Notes: generated by a model from the sequence alone, not told the origin. Shown: positions 17,621-29,016, counted from the first letter of the stretch. The stretch is 54,915 bases of DNA from CAVZTX01 sp963778375 (GCA_963778375.1 CAVZTX010000012.1:1-54915); one strand, 5' to 3'. Program-made: numbers and translations.

Positions 17621-19266
17621 TGAAAACACATGATACCGAACCTTCCGTAAGTCCCGATTCATCTTCCGTAGGGGCCGATGTATCGCGCCCAGCGCCGATT
17701 CATCGGCTTGCGTCCTCTCCCCCCCAAAATCCCGGCGCTTTGCAGGCATTGGCGCTGTAATAGCTGTCGCTCTCATCGTCAGCCTCAGCGCCATCGTATT
17801 TGCCCAACTAGCTCAACATCATACCGGCAAACAACCAATACCCCCGAATGCAGGACAATGGAAGCAGGTGCTCAATGGCTACACGGTCGTTTCCCTCGTG
17901 GCTGCACCCAACAGCCCATCTACCCTCTATGCGTGTGCCGTCCAATCCCAAAGCGCCTCTAATTCGGGCCAATCAGCCAGCTACACCATACTTCGCAGCA
18001 TCGATTTTGGCTCGAACTGGCAAAATATTGGTAGCAGTGCCGCGCTTGGCGGCAATTGCGAACTTGCAATTAACCCCAGCAATAGCAATGACCTATATGT
18101 TGTCGGTCTAACAAACGCTAAGCCCGCTCACGACATTTTGAAGCACAGCATCGATGGAGGACAGACCTGGACTGCCATTTCGCCAACCCTCCATCTCGCG
18201 GGCACGCAATCCACTATCCCATGGAATGTGCAACAGATCAGCATTCAGGGCAACCGCATGTTCGGCCTCCAATGGATGCCCATAGGTGCTCTCCCCGCGA
18301 ATCGCGAAGTTGAGCCAGCGGATGTCCTTTCCGAGCGTCTGGCCACCAGCATCGATAACGGCCAGACCTGGACCGTCATTGACGGCCAGTTTATCGCCCA
18401 AAGACTCGGTGCCCACAGTTATGCCGTTGACCCCGGCAACCCCAACACCATATACGACCTGCTAGGCGGATCATTTATCCCGCCAGTAGTGAAGCCCATC
18501 CCTACAAATGACGTCTTGCCGGCCTACAGCTTAAATGGAGAACTCTTCAAGACCACCGATGGTGGGGCAAACTGGCACCTGTTGCGCAAAGATTTAACCT
18601 TCGGAACGCAAATCCAACTCGCCCACAACAAGCCAAACATCATTTACGTAGGAGGCTTCATCGGCCACTATCCACTTCCTGCCGAGTCCACAAGCACTGA
18701 CAATCCTGCTCAGACAGCAAGCTACCCGGGATACGCTGGTTTCTTCCACCTCAGCATGAGTGACAACGCTGGCGCTTCCTGGCGCGACATAGCCATTCCC
18801 ACCGACTCGTGGGCCATACGAAACTGGGTTGTGAGCCAGGATGGGCAAGTCTACCTGTCTCCCGCCGTCACATTCAACGGAACAACTGGCAGTGCAGCAT
18901 CAGGCAGTCCGGCAACCGCCATCGTAGCTACCGCAGTGGCTACAGTAGTTCCAGGCAAGAAAGGCATCATTCCTCCCACAGCCCCTCAAACTGGAGCAGG
19001 TTCTCCTCCTACCAACACAAACCAGCCCCCCACTCCAAATGTACCGCCACCCGCTGGCACCGTCGTAGTGCCCACAGTTCCACCCCAATCCCAAGCTATC
19101 CAACGCTACGACCCCAACACCAACAAGTGGAGCAAACTAACCAATCCTCCCGCCAGCTGGCATCCTACTGACCTTAACACCCACCGGCACGAATGGCGGC
19201 GCGATACTGTGGTTCTTAGGCCTCAACAATGGAAATGAAATACTATACCGCTATGTGACAGGGTAG
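17621..19266 (+). pseudogene. Membrane-anchored BNR/sialidase-like beta-propeller protein with two frameshifts
   Basis: Three frames together give one protein of about 547 residues. Frame one starts at ATG 17621. A run of seven Cs at about 17719-17725 shifts the frame; one more C restores a hydrophobic anchor (VIAVALIVSLSAIVFAQL). The long middle frame has Asp-box/BNR motifs (SIDGGQTWTAI, SIDNGQTWTVI, TTDGGANWHLL, SDNAGASWRDI), typical of extracellular propellers. After a Pro/Thr-rich linker a second shift near 19172-19178 is needed to reach the closing strand TNGGAILWFLGLNNG and TAG at 19266. Likely an outward-facing protein of unknown ligand. The C-run could be a phase-variable switch or a sequencing error. 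Confidence 0.7.
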
Positions 19267-19303
19267 AGGAGTTTGGAATCTACTTTTTGTCTCTTGTTAC
19301 AAA

Positions 19304-19334
19304 ATCAACCGTTGACAAATTGTCAACGGTTGAT
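19304..19334. terminator. Hairpin after the BNR protein gene
   Basis: Perfect 14-base arms (ATCAACCGTTGACA and its reverse complement) with a three-base loop, 38 bases beyond the restored stop codon at 19266. A plausible terminator without a clear T-run. Its position supports 19266, rather than 19238, as the true gene end. Confidence 0.55.
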
Positions 19335-19374
19335 CATTGACAGGAAGGTATTTTAGAACGCCTTGTCGATGATT

Positions 19375-19433
19375 GTAGAGGCAGGGGTGGCAGGGAGTGG
19401 TTGGGTGGCCCTTGCGGGTGCCTTCCGTCCCTC
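19375..19433. repeat. Class C GTAG repeat, copy 1
   Basis: About 59 bases starting GTAGAGGCAGGGGTGGC, with a copy at 26941-26999 that matches at most positions. The two copies lie beyond the opposite ends of the two-protease block. Like the REP class A units they begin with GTAG. Confidence 0.6.
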
Positions 19434-19508
19434 GCTCAACCTTTCCCCAAAACCTACCATTTTGCCTGCACTCAGCATTCCTGATCTCTTCAATCTCCTG
19501 TACCTTAC

Positions 19509-22500
19509 TTATCCTCCCGTATACCCGATCACATCCGTCCCACCCTGATCTCCATAAAAATTGAAGTACATCGGGCGTTCAGCCACAATTTTCGTCCCCG
19601 TCCCCAAAGCCTGTACCGACAACGAAACCGCATACGCATTCGCCCCACCATTCGTATAAGCCTGCGCAATCGGCACCAGCAACCCATTAATATTGACCGT
19701 CTGGCGGCTATGCGCCTTCACCGTCACCTGCTGCTGAATCACATACGTATCGGCAAACAGCGTCACCGCAACTGCCTCGTCATTATTCGTCGGGTTCTGC
19801 AGCGTCAGAAATTCCTGGAAGGTGTTAGCTGTATATCCCTCGGCAAAAGAGTACACATTGTGCGATGCAGGCCCAGCTTCCCCAACCGTATCCGTCCCTC
19901 CCGAAAAGTGCGAGGAACCATAGTGGAAGTACATCAGCCGATCCGCCACAATTGGTGCCGCCGAAGTAATCTCCGCCGAAGCCGTAGTAGTCGTCTGGCA
20001 CGGCATCACATCGCAAGTACCCGTTGGATTAGCATTGGCTGCGTTCACATCGAAGCGCGTTTGACCAAACGCAGGCACCGTTACCGTTACTGTTTGCGTA
20101 TGCCCGTTACTGTACTCCAAATCAATGTTTGCCGTCGTGCTCGTCGAGCCAAAATTCGACAGCACAAAGTACTCCTGGAAATCTGGTCCCGTATAGCCCT
20201 CCGCGAACAACCAGTCGTTACCAGGTGCCGTTGCTCCCACCTCGCTCGCCGCTCCAGTAGTAAGCCCTCCGGCATTAGCAATCGTATCCTTAAAGTACAT
20301 CGGACGCTCAACCACCATCGGCAGAGTTGATGTCACACTGATCGACATCTGCGTATTCGAAGGCGGTATGATAGTGCCACGATGCAAAGGCAGAACGGAT
20401 AAGGACTGCGTTGGGCATGCCGCTTGCCCCGTTTGCCCGCACGAACCCGTGTAGAAGGTCGCGATTGCCGTTGCAGTCTGTGAACTGCTTGGATTCAGCA
20501 TCGTGATGTAGGTGTAATAGTTGCGACCAACCTGACGCGTATCCGCCTCAGGGAAGTAGTACGCCATCCCTGGCGAAGTTGCCCCAACCACATCCGTGCC
20601 GCTTGCAATCCCTTTCAGGTTGAAGTACATCGGTCGTTCTGCAACAATACCCGGCCCGCTTGTCACCTGAACAATCGCTGAAATCGCTTGTTGAGGAGCC
20701 GTATTCGGAATATTCAAATCCTGGTTCACATTCACCGTCACACGCGAACTGACAGGCACCTTATGTGGCACTGTCACCGCCGCTCGCGACTGGAACAGAT
20801 AGGTTATATTGACCGAAGCATCCTGTGTCGCGCTCGGGTTTTGCAGCGTAAGCCATTCCTGGAAGCTTCCACCAACGCTGCCTTCCGCGAAGTACCACGT
20901 CGTATTCGCTGGCGAAGATCGTGGCCCGGTTGCAGTCTGTGCCAGCGAAACAAGGTTTGATGCCAGCACAAGCGCATTATAACTCCCCAACCCGGTCGCC
21001 ATATCATAGCCAACCGTCGCTGGATAACTACCATTGTTCTTATTGATGTAATCATTGTTACCCGTTGTAACATCGTGAAAGCTGTTAGCGTAATTACTGG
21101 CATTGCTTGCAACTTGGTAGAGCAGTGGGTTGACAAATCCTAGATTGAAATTGCCTGTCTTCAGCGACATCTCATTTGCTATCGCCATCATAGCTGCCCA
21201 CATCGGCGCAGCCGCCGAAGTCCCGCCAATACTAACCCAGGGATTGGATTTTGAACAGTAAGTCACTGCCGGTGATGTGCAGTAGATCATATATCCATTA
21301 TTAGGATCACCGCTCAATGACACATCGGGAACCTCTCGACAAGTCCCCCCGTTCTGTGCCCCACATGGCGTCCCCGAACTAAACTGATTGCTCACACCCG
21401 GAGCGCTCTGCCATGCCGGTGTAGACCAGAACTGGCTGATGCCTCCACCGGAACCTCCAATCGTGTTATTCCACGTCGTCTCGCTGCCGTAACCTGTGCC
21501 GTTCATGGTCAAGCTTGTCCCACCCACACCTGTAACAAAAGGCTGAGCCGCCGGATCAAAGGCAATCAAGTTATTGACATAAGGTGGTGGTGTCGGATTA
21601 GTCGCATCGTATGCGCAGCCCGCGCTGCCCCAGTCCCCAGAAGCCGAGAAGATGCTCTGTCCCTGGGTAGCAGCCACTGTGAAGAAGATATTCTCCTGCT
21701 GCGCTTCCTGCAAACCCACATCCTGCTCGCATGCGCCCCAGCTAGTGCTTACAACTGGTGGGGCATCCTGCACAATTTGCGCCCACTCGGCATTGTAATT
21801 AGCGGTGCTATTCGAGTCGTTAGCCGCCTCATAAATCTTCAATTCACCAAGTTGAGGTGCAGCGCCCAACACTAGTTCAGCGTCTAGTTCAACCTCAGCA
21901 ACTCCACCATCGGTAGGCACACTTCCTTGGCCTGTAACAATCGTCTGAATCACCGTATGAGCATGACCAAAGCATGCCTCGTAGTTCGTCAGATCGCTCA
22001 TCTGGAAAGTATCCAGTTCGAAGAGTGCTACCGTCTGTCCCTCGCCATGATAGCCCGCGCTGTACAACCCATTCAGGTTATATGCCGATGCTATCTGATC
22101 AGGCGTCAGATAACCGCTTCCGTGCGCTGGACAACTCGTCGCCGACGATGTGGCACTCGATCTCTCTAAGTGGCTTGTGGCAGGTAATGGTGGATGACGC
22201 CACTGAGTCGCATTGCTCAGCCCGCTGATACTCTGTACTGCCCCAACAAGCTCCGATGGCAGCACTGGATTCCCGCTATTTGAGTAATACGTACGCCCAT
22301 TCGGTCCAGTATAGTTATTGATAGTAACATGAAATGTCTGCTCAACCTGCCCGATTGTGCCACTAAAAGCAATCAGCAAATGATGCGTATAAGTCTGCGT
22401 AATCGTAAAGCCAGCACCCTGTAGGAACGACAGCATTGCATCGTAAGTAGTCTTACTCGGCCCAAAAACCCCGGCTACCTGTGCAGGTGTAAGAAATCGG

Positions 22501-22823
22501 TGGTAATTTACCGAGTTGCGGCGTGAAATATCCTGCGCATAGGCTGTAAGCGCGTCTCCATTACGCGGGCGCAGCCCAATCGATAAAGAAATACGTGAGT
22601 TCGGATTTGCTGCCCCCTGCAAGTGACTGCGCGCGACCAGAGCGGGTACCGTACCTGGAAATGCTACCTCAATTTGCCCTGGAGGAGCAGCAAATATCCC
22701 TGTCAAATGTAGTGCCAATCCTCCAATGATCAGCATAATCGTAAACAACGGTAAAATAATCGCGGGATGAATGGAACGTAGCTTCTCCCCACCCCTCCCT
22801 GATCTTCCATGCTGTGATGGCAT
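19509..22823 (-). CDS. S53 (sedolisin/kumamolisin) protease with C-terminal repeat modules
   Basis: The 1104-residue protein has an N-terminal membrane segment (residues about 21-44), a pro-kumamolisin activation domain (about 50-200) and an S53 catalytic domain (about 235-630). The Glu/Asp pair lies in EVELDAELVLG, the oxyanion Asp in SASGDWGS and the Ser in GGTSAAAPMW. Sedolisins are acid-active secreted endopeptidases that self-process. The last 470 residues are four copies of a beta-rich module of 100-130 residues marked by FAEG, LTLQNP, ERPMYF and GTDVVG, probably for cell-surface or substrate binding. AAGGGAG precedes the ATG. The neighbouring minus-strand gene is a paralogue with the same architecture. 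Confidence 0.92.
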   Translation of the reverse strand: MPSQHGRSGRGGEKLRSIHPAIILPLFTIMLIIGGLALHLTGIFAAPPGQIEVAFPGTVPALVARSHLQGAANPNSRISLSIGLRPRNGDALTAYAQDISRRNSVNYHRFLTPAQVAGVFGPSKTTYDAMLSFLQGAGFTITQTYTHHLLIAFSGTIGQVEQTFHVTINNYTGPNGRTYYSNSGNPVLPSELVGAVQSISGLSNATQWRHPPLPATSHLERSSATSSATSCPAHGSGYLTPDQIASAYNLNGLYSAGYHGEGQTVALFELDTFQMSDLTNYEACFGHAHTVIQTIVTGQGSVPTDGGVAEVELDAELVLGAAPQLGELKIYEAANDSNSTANYNAEWAQIVQDAPPVVSTSWGACEQDVGLQEAQQENIFFTVAATQGQSIFSASGDWGSAGCAYDATNPTPPPYVNNLIAFDPAAQPFVTGVGGTSLTMNGTGYGSETTWNNTIGGSGGGISQFWSTPAWQSAPGVSNQFSSGTPCGAQNGGTCREVPDVSLSGDPNNGYMIYCTSPAVTYCSKSNPWVSIGGTSAAAPMWAAMMAIANEMSLKTGNFNLGFVNPLLYQVASNASNYANSFHDVTTGNNDYINKNNGSYPATVGYDMATGLGSYNALVLASNLVSLAQTATGPRSSPANTTWYFAEGSVGGSFQEWLTLQNPSATQDASVNITYLFQSRAAVTVPHKVPVSSRVTVNVNQDLNIPNTAPQQAISAIVQVTSGPGIVAERPMYFNLKGIASGTDVVGATSPGMAYYFPEADTRQVGRNYYTYITMLNPSSSQTATAIATFYTGSCGQTGQAACPTQSLSVLPLHRGTIIPPSNTQMSISVTSTLPMVVERPMYFKDTIANAGGLTTGAASEVGATAPGNDWLFAEGYTGPDFQEYFVLSNFGSTSTTANIDLEYSNGHTQTVTVTVPAFGQTRFDVNAANANPTGTCDVMPCQTTTTASAEITSAAPIVADRLMYFHYGSSHFSGGTDTVGEAGPASHNVYSFAEGYTANTFQEFLTLQNPTNNDEAVAVTLFADTYVIQQQVTVKAHSRQTVNINGLLVPIAQAYTNGGANAYAVSLSVQALGTGTKIVAERPMYFNFYGDQGGTDVIGYTGG

Positions 22824-23090
22824 GAACAGACTCCCTTCTACTAAACCTGTTGTGGGCGCGACAAGCGCATCCCTACACTAGCCATGCCATTGCCTGGCAA
22901 ATTGTTGCCATCGATTTTAGCCCGAAACCCCTTATCTACCGCTCCCATATTCCCATCCAGAATGCCCCAATAGGAATCGACTATACGCTGGTCTTGATGA
23001 TCTTGGCACTGTTTCACCATGTTTCACTCTGTAATTAACGGTCGTACAGCCAGCCCTCGCACTTAATGGGAAGATAGTCCCAGATAAATC

Positions 23091-26000
23091 TCACCCTCCC
23101 ACATACCCACTAACATCACTGCCCCCCTGTGTTCCTGATGATCCCGTATTCCAATACATTGGCCGCTCTGCCACAAAAGCCCCACTACTCGACTGCACAA
23201 CCATCGAAACCTCGTAGCCACGATACGTATCGTTCAGCACAATCAGATGCTGTATAACCAGAGCAGTAATATCGATGGTAAAGCGGCTGTGACCTACCAG
23301 ATTGAACGACTGGTTGTAGGTTCGCCCATCCTCATTGACCAGTATAACGTTGAGCGTCTCAGAAGTAGCCATCGGGTTTTGCAAAGTAAGCCACTCATCA
23401 TAGTCCGCGTTGGTATAGCCCTCGGCAAAGCTATAAGCAGTAGCGTTTGCCGGGCCAGGCTCACCAATAATATCGGTTCCCCCAGTCGCACTCAGCCTAC
23501 GGCCATTGCCAATATGCGTATAGTGGAAGTACATCTCGCGCTCAGCAATAAAGTTGCTCGTCAGAAGTGATCTCAGCCGACACATCTTGCGTCGCTTCAC
23601 AAGGATTAGTATCACAGGTTCCAAATCGATTGGCGATAATCGCATTAACATCGACAAACGTCTGCATCCAACGGTTGAATAGTCTCAGCCACAGTTTCAG
23701 TATGCCCATTGCTGAACTCCAACATCACACTCGTCGTAATCACCGACGTACCGAAATTGGCTAGCACGAGATATTCTTGGAAGCCACTACCCGTATAGCC
23801 CTCCGCGAAAAGCCAATCATTCTTGGGTGCCTGTGCGCCCACCACAGACGAAGCGCCTGAAACAATCTGAGCATTACCCCCATTGACATTGCTAAAGTAG
23901 TCAGGACGCTCCACCACGACCGTTTGATCGGAAATCACTTCCACCGCCGTATGATGCAGGGGACCAGTATTACTAGGAATGATCGTACCACGCGTCATAC
24001 CCGTGACAGTCAGTGTCTGCGTGTTAACAATTGCCCCACCTGCATAATAGGTAGCAGTAATATTGGCAGTCGTCGTGTTAGGGTTCAATATCGTGATGAA
24101 AGAGCTATACCCTCCCCCGGTTGGAACATCGCCAAAATAAAACGTCTTTCCTGCGAAGGTCGATCCAAGTACATCGCTGCCACTGCTGACGCCGGTAAAA
24201 TCCGTAAAGTACATCGGGCGCTCTGCCACAATGCCCATACAATTAGGCGAAGCTATCGAATTGACAGTAACAATTGCCGAATCAGTCTGGTAGAATCCCG
24301 AGTTTGCCGCTATACTCAAATCACTATTAACCGACTCCGTAAACCGGCTCGCATGAGGAACCGTCACCGATTCATTCACCGGATTCCCAATCCCCAGCAG
24401 ATACTCGATATTCACTACACAATCATTCACAGTATCTGGATTCTCGAACGTCAGATATTCCGTGAATCCTCCTCCAACCTTTCCCTCGGCAAAGTACCAC
24501 GTCTTACTCACAGGTGCTTCACCCGTCGTTGGAGAAGGTGACGGCGACGGCGTAGCGGAAGCGCATGGCGATGGCGTGGCCGAGGGAGTCATCGTCGGTG
24601 GAAGTGTAGCAGTAGACGTCAGAGTAGAAGTGGCCGTGGGTGAAATCGTCCCCGTAGGAGTAAGTATTGGCGTAGGCGTAAGAGTGGAAGTAGCTGAAGC
24701 ACACGGCGGAGCTGTTGGACTAACCGAAGTTGTCGGACTCACTGATCCTGTAGGTGAGATAGTTGCCGTCACTGATGGCGTCGGAGTAGGTGGAGGCCCC
24801 TGAATCACCGCTAACGTCTCCAGGTCAATTGCCAGATTTAAAGCGTTATAACTCCCTAGTCCGGAAGCCATATCATAATTTGGTGTAGCAGGATATTCGT
24901 TTTTTCCGTCCCCGGTTGTGTAATTGTTCCCAAATTTGACATCATGAAAGTCCAGACTATACGAGGTTCCTGATGCATTCTGAGCGATCTTATAGAGGAG
25001 CGGATTCAGGAAGCCTAAATTGGAATGACCATCGTTTACCGACTTTTGATTGGCAAGCGCGATCATTGCTGCCCACATCGGTGCCGCCGCTGAAGTTCCG
25101 CCCACCTCTAACCAAGGATTGCTGCTGTTGCATCCCGCCATAGTAACTGAACAATAGATGACATAGCCCGTATTTGGATCAGCATTAAGTGAGACATCCG
25201 GCACTTCGCGACAGTAGAGAGCAGCCGCAACCTTACATGGAGTGCCAGAACTATAGGTTGCGTTAATAACTCCTGGACCTTGTTGCCAGGATGGCATAGG
25301 CCAGAAACTACTAATACCGCCCCCACTAGCTTTAGGCAGGCATGGAGTTGGTGTACAACTGTTGTACCAGACTGTCTCAGTTTTATAGGCATTGCTACCA
25401 TTGTTAACGCTAAGTGAAGTTCCTCCAACACCAGTCACATAGGGCTGCGATGCAGGATCATCCACGCTGGGTGCGGTTGGAGTTTTATTGCCACAATCAT
25501 TGCTGCCATTGTCTCCTGATGCTGCGAAAATGCTTTGCCCCTGTGCCGCCGCAGTTGTCAAGAGTGTATTCTCTTGCAAATAAAGAGCAGGACCCGTAGA
25601 GGTATCCTGAGCAAAAGCGCTGGATTCACAGCTTCCCCAACTCGTACTTACTACAGGAACATCGTCATTAACGATCTGCGCCCATTCTGCTAAATAGCCT
25701 GCGGGATTACTAGGTGCCTCATACACCCGCAATGAGGCGAGATGAGGATCTGCACTTAATATAAGTTCCATATCTAGTTCAACTTCGACTGCCCCAGAAC
25801 TCGGTGTGCCCGGTCCACCGTCAATGCTAATGGGGTTGATGGAGACAGAAGAACCACCATAACATGATATATAGTTGCTGATATCAGAGGGTACGTAGTC
25901 GTCAAGTTCAAACAGCGCAATAGTTTGCCCCTCGCCATGAAACCCCTCAGTATACAATCCATTAAGGTTATAAGCCGACGCAATCTGGCTTGGCAGAAAG

Positions 26001-26719
26001 CCAATGTTATTGCTTGTCGTTGGGCAGGTGTTGCTGATAGAAGGGCTTTTCCCTTTATGAGCATGCGCAGGCCCATAAACTGGCGGATGAGTAAAATACT
26101 CCGCCGTATCCAGCCCAATAACACTCTGAATCACCGCAGCTAACGCTGCAGGCACACTCGGATCACTCGTAGGTGCATAAAAATGCCGTCCACTGGGAGC
26201 GCGATAATTATTGATCTGCACCTGGAACGTCTTCTCCGCCAGCCCAATCGTTCCTTTAAAGCCAACCAGCAGACGGTGATTGAACGTCATACTCACCGTA
26301 AAACCCGCCGACTGCATATACGCAATCACCGCATCCTGGCTTTCCGGCAGCGGCCCATAATCCTGCGCGAATTGTGCGGCTGACAGATGCCTTCCAGCAC
26401 TGCCAGCCAACGGACGCGCATTTGTATCAACAAGAGCCTGCAAATACCCCGCGTTGCGTAGCCGCAACCCAACCATCAGCGTAATCTGCATACTTGGATC
26501 AGTTGGCCCCAGCAACTGGCTGCTATAAATCAACCCCGGCACATGTCCACTCAATCGGATCGAACCACTCGCCTGCGCCCCAATATTGAACGGTGAGACA
26601 TAAATTATTGAAAGTATTACAAACACCAAAGTACAGAGAAATGCCACAAACTTGAATGGATGAATGTTATTAGGAACGCCTAGTCCACACTTCCCGTTGC
26701 GGAATCGCTCATTTTTCAT
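23091..26719 (-). pseudogene. S53 protease paralogue with Thr/Ser/Pro linker, two frameshifts near the 3' end
   Basis: The reading frame from 26719 (AGGAGA upstream) gives 1024 residues: membrane segment, activation domain, S53 domain (EVELDMELILS, FAASGDNGS, GGTSAAAPMW), a linker of about 80 residues rich in Thr, Ser and Pro, and modules with WYFAEG and ERPMYF. It breaks at about 23640, where a second frame (TFVDVNAIIANRFGTC) runs for some 80 bases, and again at about 23562, after which the last module (FIAEREMYFHY, GTDIIGEPG) continues to 23091. Two single-base corrections give a protein of about 1208 residues aligned with the upstream paralogue. As written, most of the last module is lost, but the protease domain is intact. 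Confidence 0.88.
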
Positions 26720-27163
26720 AGACGCTTCTCCTATGATATATACATATACTAACGTCTAATAAATTCGCTTATAACATCATCGATGCAAGTAGAATATATC
26801 TCTTGTGTAATAATAGGGAAACACATTTGAAGAGACCCTTCACCAAATTGTTACAGGCATCAACGTAACGAAGACACATCCTATGTTCCATAGGGGAAGG
26901 TGCTTACACCTATAGGTGTTTGGCAAGATACTGTCGGTCTGTAGAGGCAGGGGTGGCTGGGAGTGGATGTGGGGCCTCTTGCGGGTGCCTTTCGTTCCCA
27001 TTCGGCCCGCCTTAAAGTGTCGGTAAGCTTGAAAGATGTTCTCTTGTAAAAGCAACGCTTCCCCATCGTGATAACAAATAACGAAGGAAACAACCTGACC
27101 TACCACCAACGCTAGCGGCCAAAAGTGGAAAAATATAAACAACCAGATGCAGGCGGAACCCAT
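26720..27163. other. Intergenic stretch between divergent protease and sigma factor genes
   Basis: No gene seen. The protease-proximal 120 bases are AT-rich and should hold its promoter. ACACCTATAGGTGT at 26906-26919 is a perfect 14-base palindrome, a possible operator. A class C GTAG repeat follows at 26941-26999. Confidence 0.55.
26941..26999. repeat. Class C GTAG repeat, copy 2
   Basis: Starts GTAGAGGCAGGGGTGGC and ends near CTTTCGTTCCC; matches the copy at 19375-19433 over about 59 bases with a few substitutions in the centre. Confidence 0.6.
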
Positions 27164-27195
27164 TTGAGCTATTCGGTAGCCATTCCTGGTATACT
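27164..27195 (+). promoter_or_regulatory. Extended -10 promoter for the sigma/anti-sigma operon
   Basis: TGGTATACT at 27187-27195 is an extended -10 box, with TTGAGC at 27164-27169 (20-base spacing, too long for a strong -35). It lies inside the longest possible sigma frame and 44 bases upstream of ATG 27239, which is why I place the start there. Confidence 0.45.
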
Positions 27196-27238
27196 ACCAA
27201 TAAAGTCTGGAAGGAAACCCCTTACAGAGGCTCAACAA

Positions 27239-27964
27239 ATGGAAAGAGCACCTGCCAGCATGACAGCAAAAGAATCTGCGGATTCTCAAAACTCGGCTTC
27301 ACAGCATCCAGGGAATGCAGCACCCAACGGTACCTCATCCCCCGGAGAGCAGTGTAATATAACAAATTCGGAAGCATCGCCCGGAAATGATGCTCGTGCT
27401 CTGACTATACTCTACGAGCGCTTTCGGGGACCCATTCACTCCTACATCTATCGTATGCTTGGAAGTCTGGAAGATGCCGACGATCTAACACAGGAAGTGT
27501 TTATGCGAGCCTTTGCTGCCTGGAACAACCTATACGAACGCGATAACCTCTCAGCGTGGCTCTATCGCATCGCAACCAACCTATGCGTCGATCTCCTACG
27601 TCGTCGCAAACGTATCTCCTGGTGGCCCTTGATACGCCGCAACCAGTCATCAGATGAACGTTTTGAAGGCGCCATAGATGAGGAAAGTTCCTATTTACCA
27701 TCGAACACCGGAGGTATTCCCGAAGTTGCCGAGCGCGAGCACATTAAACTCGCTCTAGCCAGTATGCCGCTGGAATACGCCGTTGCACTCATACTCAACG
27801 CCGCTCAAGGCATCTCTTACCAGGAAATAGCGACCGTCGTAGGTATCTCGCCGAATGCAGCCGCGACGCGCATTTCGCGAGCCAAACGCATGTTTGTAGA
27901 ACACTACCAGCGTCTCAGCAAGGAAGCTTCTGGAGACCAGGAGAAGCGAGGACCAGGGCTATGA
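27239..27964 (+). CDS. ECF-type RNA polymerase sigma factor
   Basis: From ATG 27239 the product is 241 residues. After a Ser/Asn-rich head, region 2 reads LYERFRGPIHSYIYRMLGS, DADDLTQEVFMRAF and LSAWLYRIATNLCVDLLRRR, which bind core polymerase and the -10 box. Region 4 (LASMPLEYAVALIL, YQEIATVVGISPNAAATRIS) is the helix-turn-helix for the -35 box. Its stop overlaps the start of a zinc-finger anti-sigma gene by four bases, the normal layout for an ECF sigma with its membrane-bound inhibitor. It may control the secreted proteases next door, but no matching promoter motif is demonstrated. Confidence 0.92.
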   Translation: MERAPASMTAKESADSQNSASQHPGNAAPNGTSSPGEQCNITNSEASPGNDARALTILYERFRGPIHSYIYRMLGSLEDADDLTQEVFMRAFAAWNNLYERDNLSAWLYRIATNLCVDLLRRRKRISWWPLIRRNQSSDERFEGAIDEESSYLPSNTGGIPEVAEREHIKLALASMPLEYAVALILNAAQGISYQEIATVVGISPNAAATRISRAKRMFVEHYQRLSKEASGDQEKRGPGL

Positions 27965-29016
27965 ACAACACCAACCATTTCCCTTCACCCGATGACTCTC
28001 TGCCTCCCATACCTGGCGCAGGAGAACATGGTCCCCAGGCCTGCGCCACCATACGCCTTTACCTGGCCATTCAAAATGACTTAACCCCTGAACAACTCCA
28101 GGCCGTATCCCAACACGTACAAACCTGTGTCGACTGCGCCCAGGAGCAGCATCTCCTCAATCGCTCAACCCAATTAATCGCCGACTTCGCCCGCCATACC
28201 GCATCTGAGCCATCCACTCGCGTCGACCAGGCCATCCTTGCCGCTATTGCCGCCCACACCGGAACAGCAACTCCCAACCTTGTAGCTGCCAAAGAATCAA
28301 ACCACACCCCTATCGGAAGCTCACCAAAGGCCCCTACAAAGCAACGCAAACCACGCCAACGTCGGCCAATCTGGCTAGTAGGCCAGTTAGTCGCTGCCGT
28401 CTTGATCTTGCTCGCCCTCATTTCCAGCGTCTACATCTTCGGCGTAGTCTCACACGGCCCATTGGCATTCCAAATACCTCAAAATCTTTCCTGGAACAGC
28501 TACGTCCTGTACCATAGTCAGACACAAATAGGCACAAATGGCGTCCGTTATCGCATCGATACCTACGACGATCTAGCAACAGGCAGTATGCACGTGGAAA
28601 CCACTATGGCGAACCAGCTAGACGTTGTTCTGGTTGAAGACAGTCACACCATGCTCGGCATGGACATGCTCCACCACATCGCTCAATACGGAGCAAGTGC
28701 ATGGAGCGTCGACGACTCCATGTTTAACCTTGCTGCCCTGCGCAGCGACCTACAAGCCAAACGCGCCGTTTTCCTGGACAAAGACACCTTCCGCAATCAG
28801 GAAGTTTATCGCATACGCTGGAAAGACGGCCTCGTCCTCCTCCTCAACATGCAATACCAGCCGGTCAACGTCCTACAAGGTGCCCTCGGCCCTGGCACCG
28901 GTGGTCCCATGTACGACACCCTCAAACTCATGCCCCCCTCCCAGGTTTCCCCCACTATGTGGGACATGACCATCCCCCTAGGCTTCCACATGGGAACCCT
29001 CCCACCTAAACCTTAA
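27961..29016 (+). CDS. Membrane-anchored zf-HC2 anti-sigma factor
   Basis: The 351-residue protein has an N-terminal putative zinc-finger region (QHVQTCVDCAQEQ, the His-x3-Cys-x2-Cys signature of zf-HC2) at residues about 47-60, one membrane helix (WLVGQLVAAVLILLALISSV, about 138-157) and an extracytoplasmic domain of about 190 residues. The cytoplasmic finger would hold the sigma factor and the outer domain would sense the signal. Start and sigma stop share ATGA, so equal-ratio translation is expected. The sensor domain shows LolA/RseB-like beta content (YRIDTYDDLATGSMHVET, VYRIRWKDG) but I do not assign it firmly. Confidence 0.85.
   Translation: MNNTNHFPSPDDSLPPIPGAGEHGPQACATIRLYLAIQNDLTPEQLQAVSQHVQTCVDCAQEQHLLNRSTQLIADFARHTASEPSTRVDQAILAAIAAHTGTATPNLVAAKESNHTPIGSSPKAPTKQRKPRQRRPIWLVGQLVAAVLILLALISSVYIFGVVSHGPLAFQIPQNLSWNSYVLYHSQTQIGTNGVRYRIDTYDDLATGSMHVETTMANQLDVVLVEDSHTMLGMDMLHHIAQYGASAWSVDDSMFNLAALRSDLQAKRAVFLDKDTFRNQEVYRIRWKDGLVLLLNMQYQPVNVLQGALGPGTGGPMYDTLKLMPPSQVSPTMWDMTIPLGFHMGTLPPKP

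Noticed and set aside
27125..27238. N-terminal extension of the sigma factor
   Set aside because: The extended -10 promoter lies inside it, and the residues do not resemble sigma sequence.
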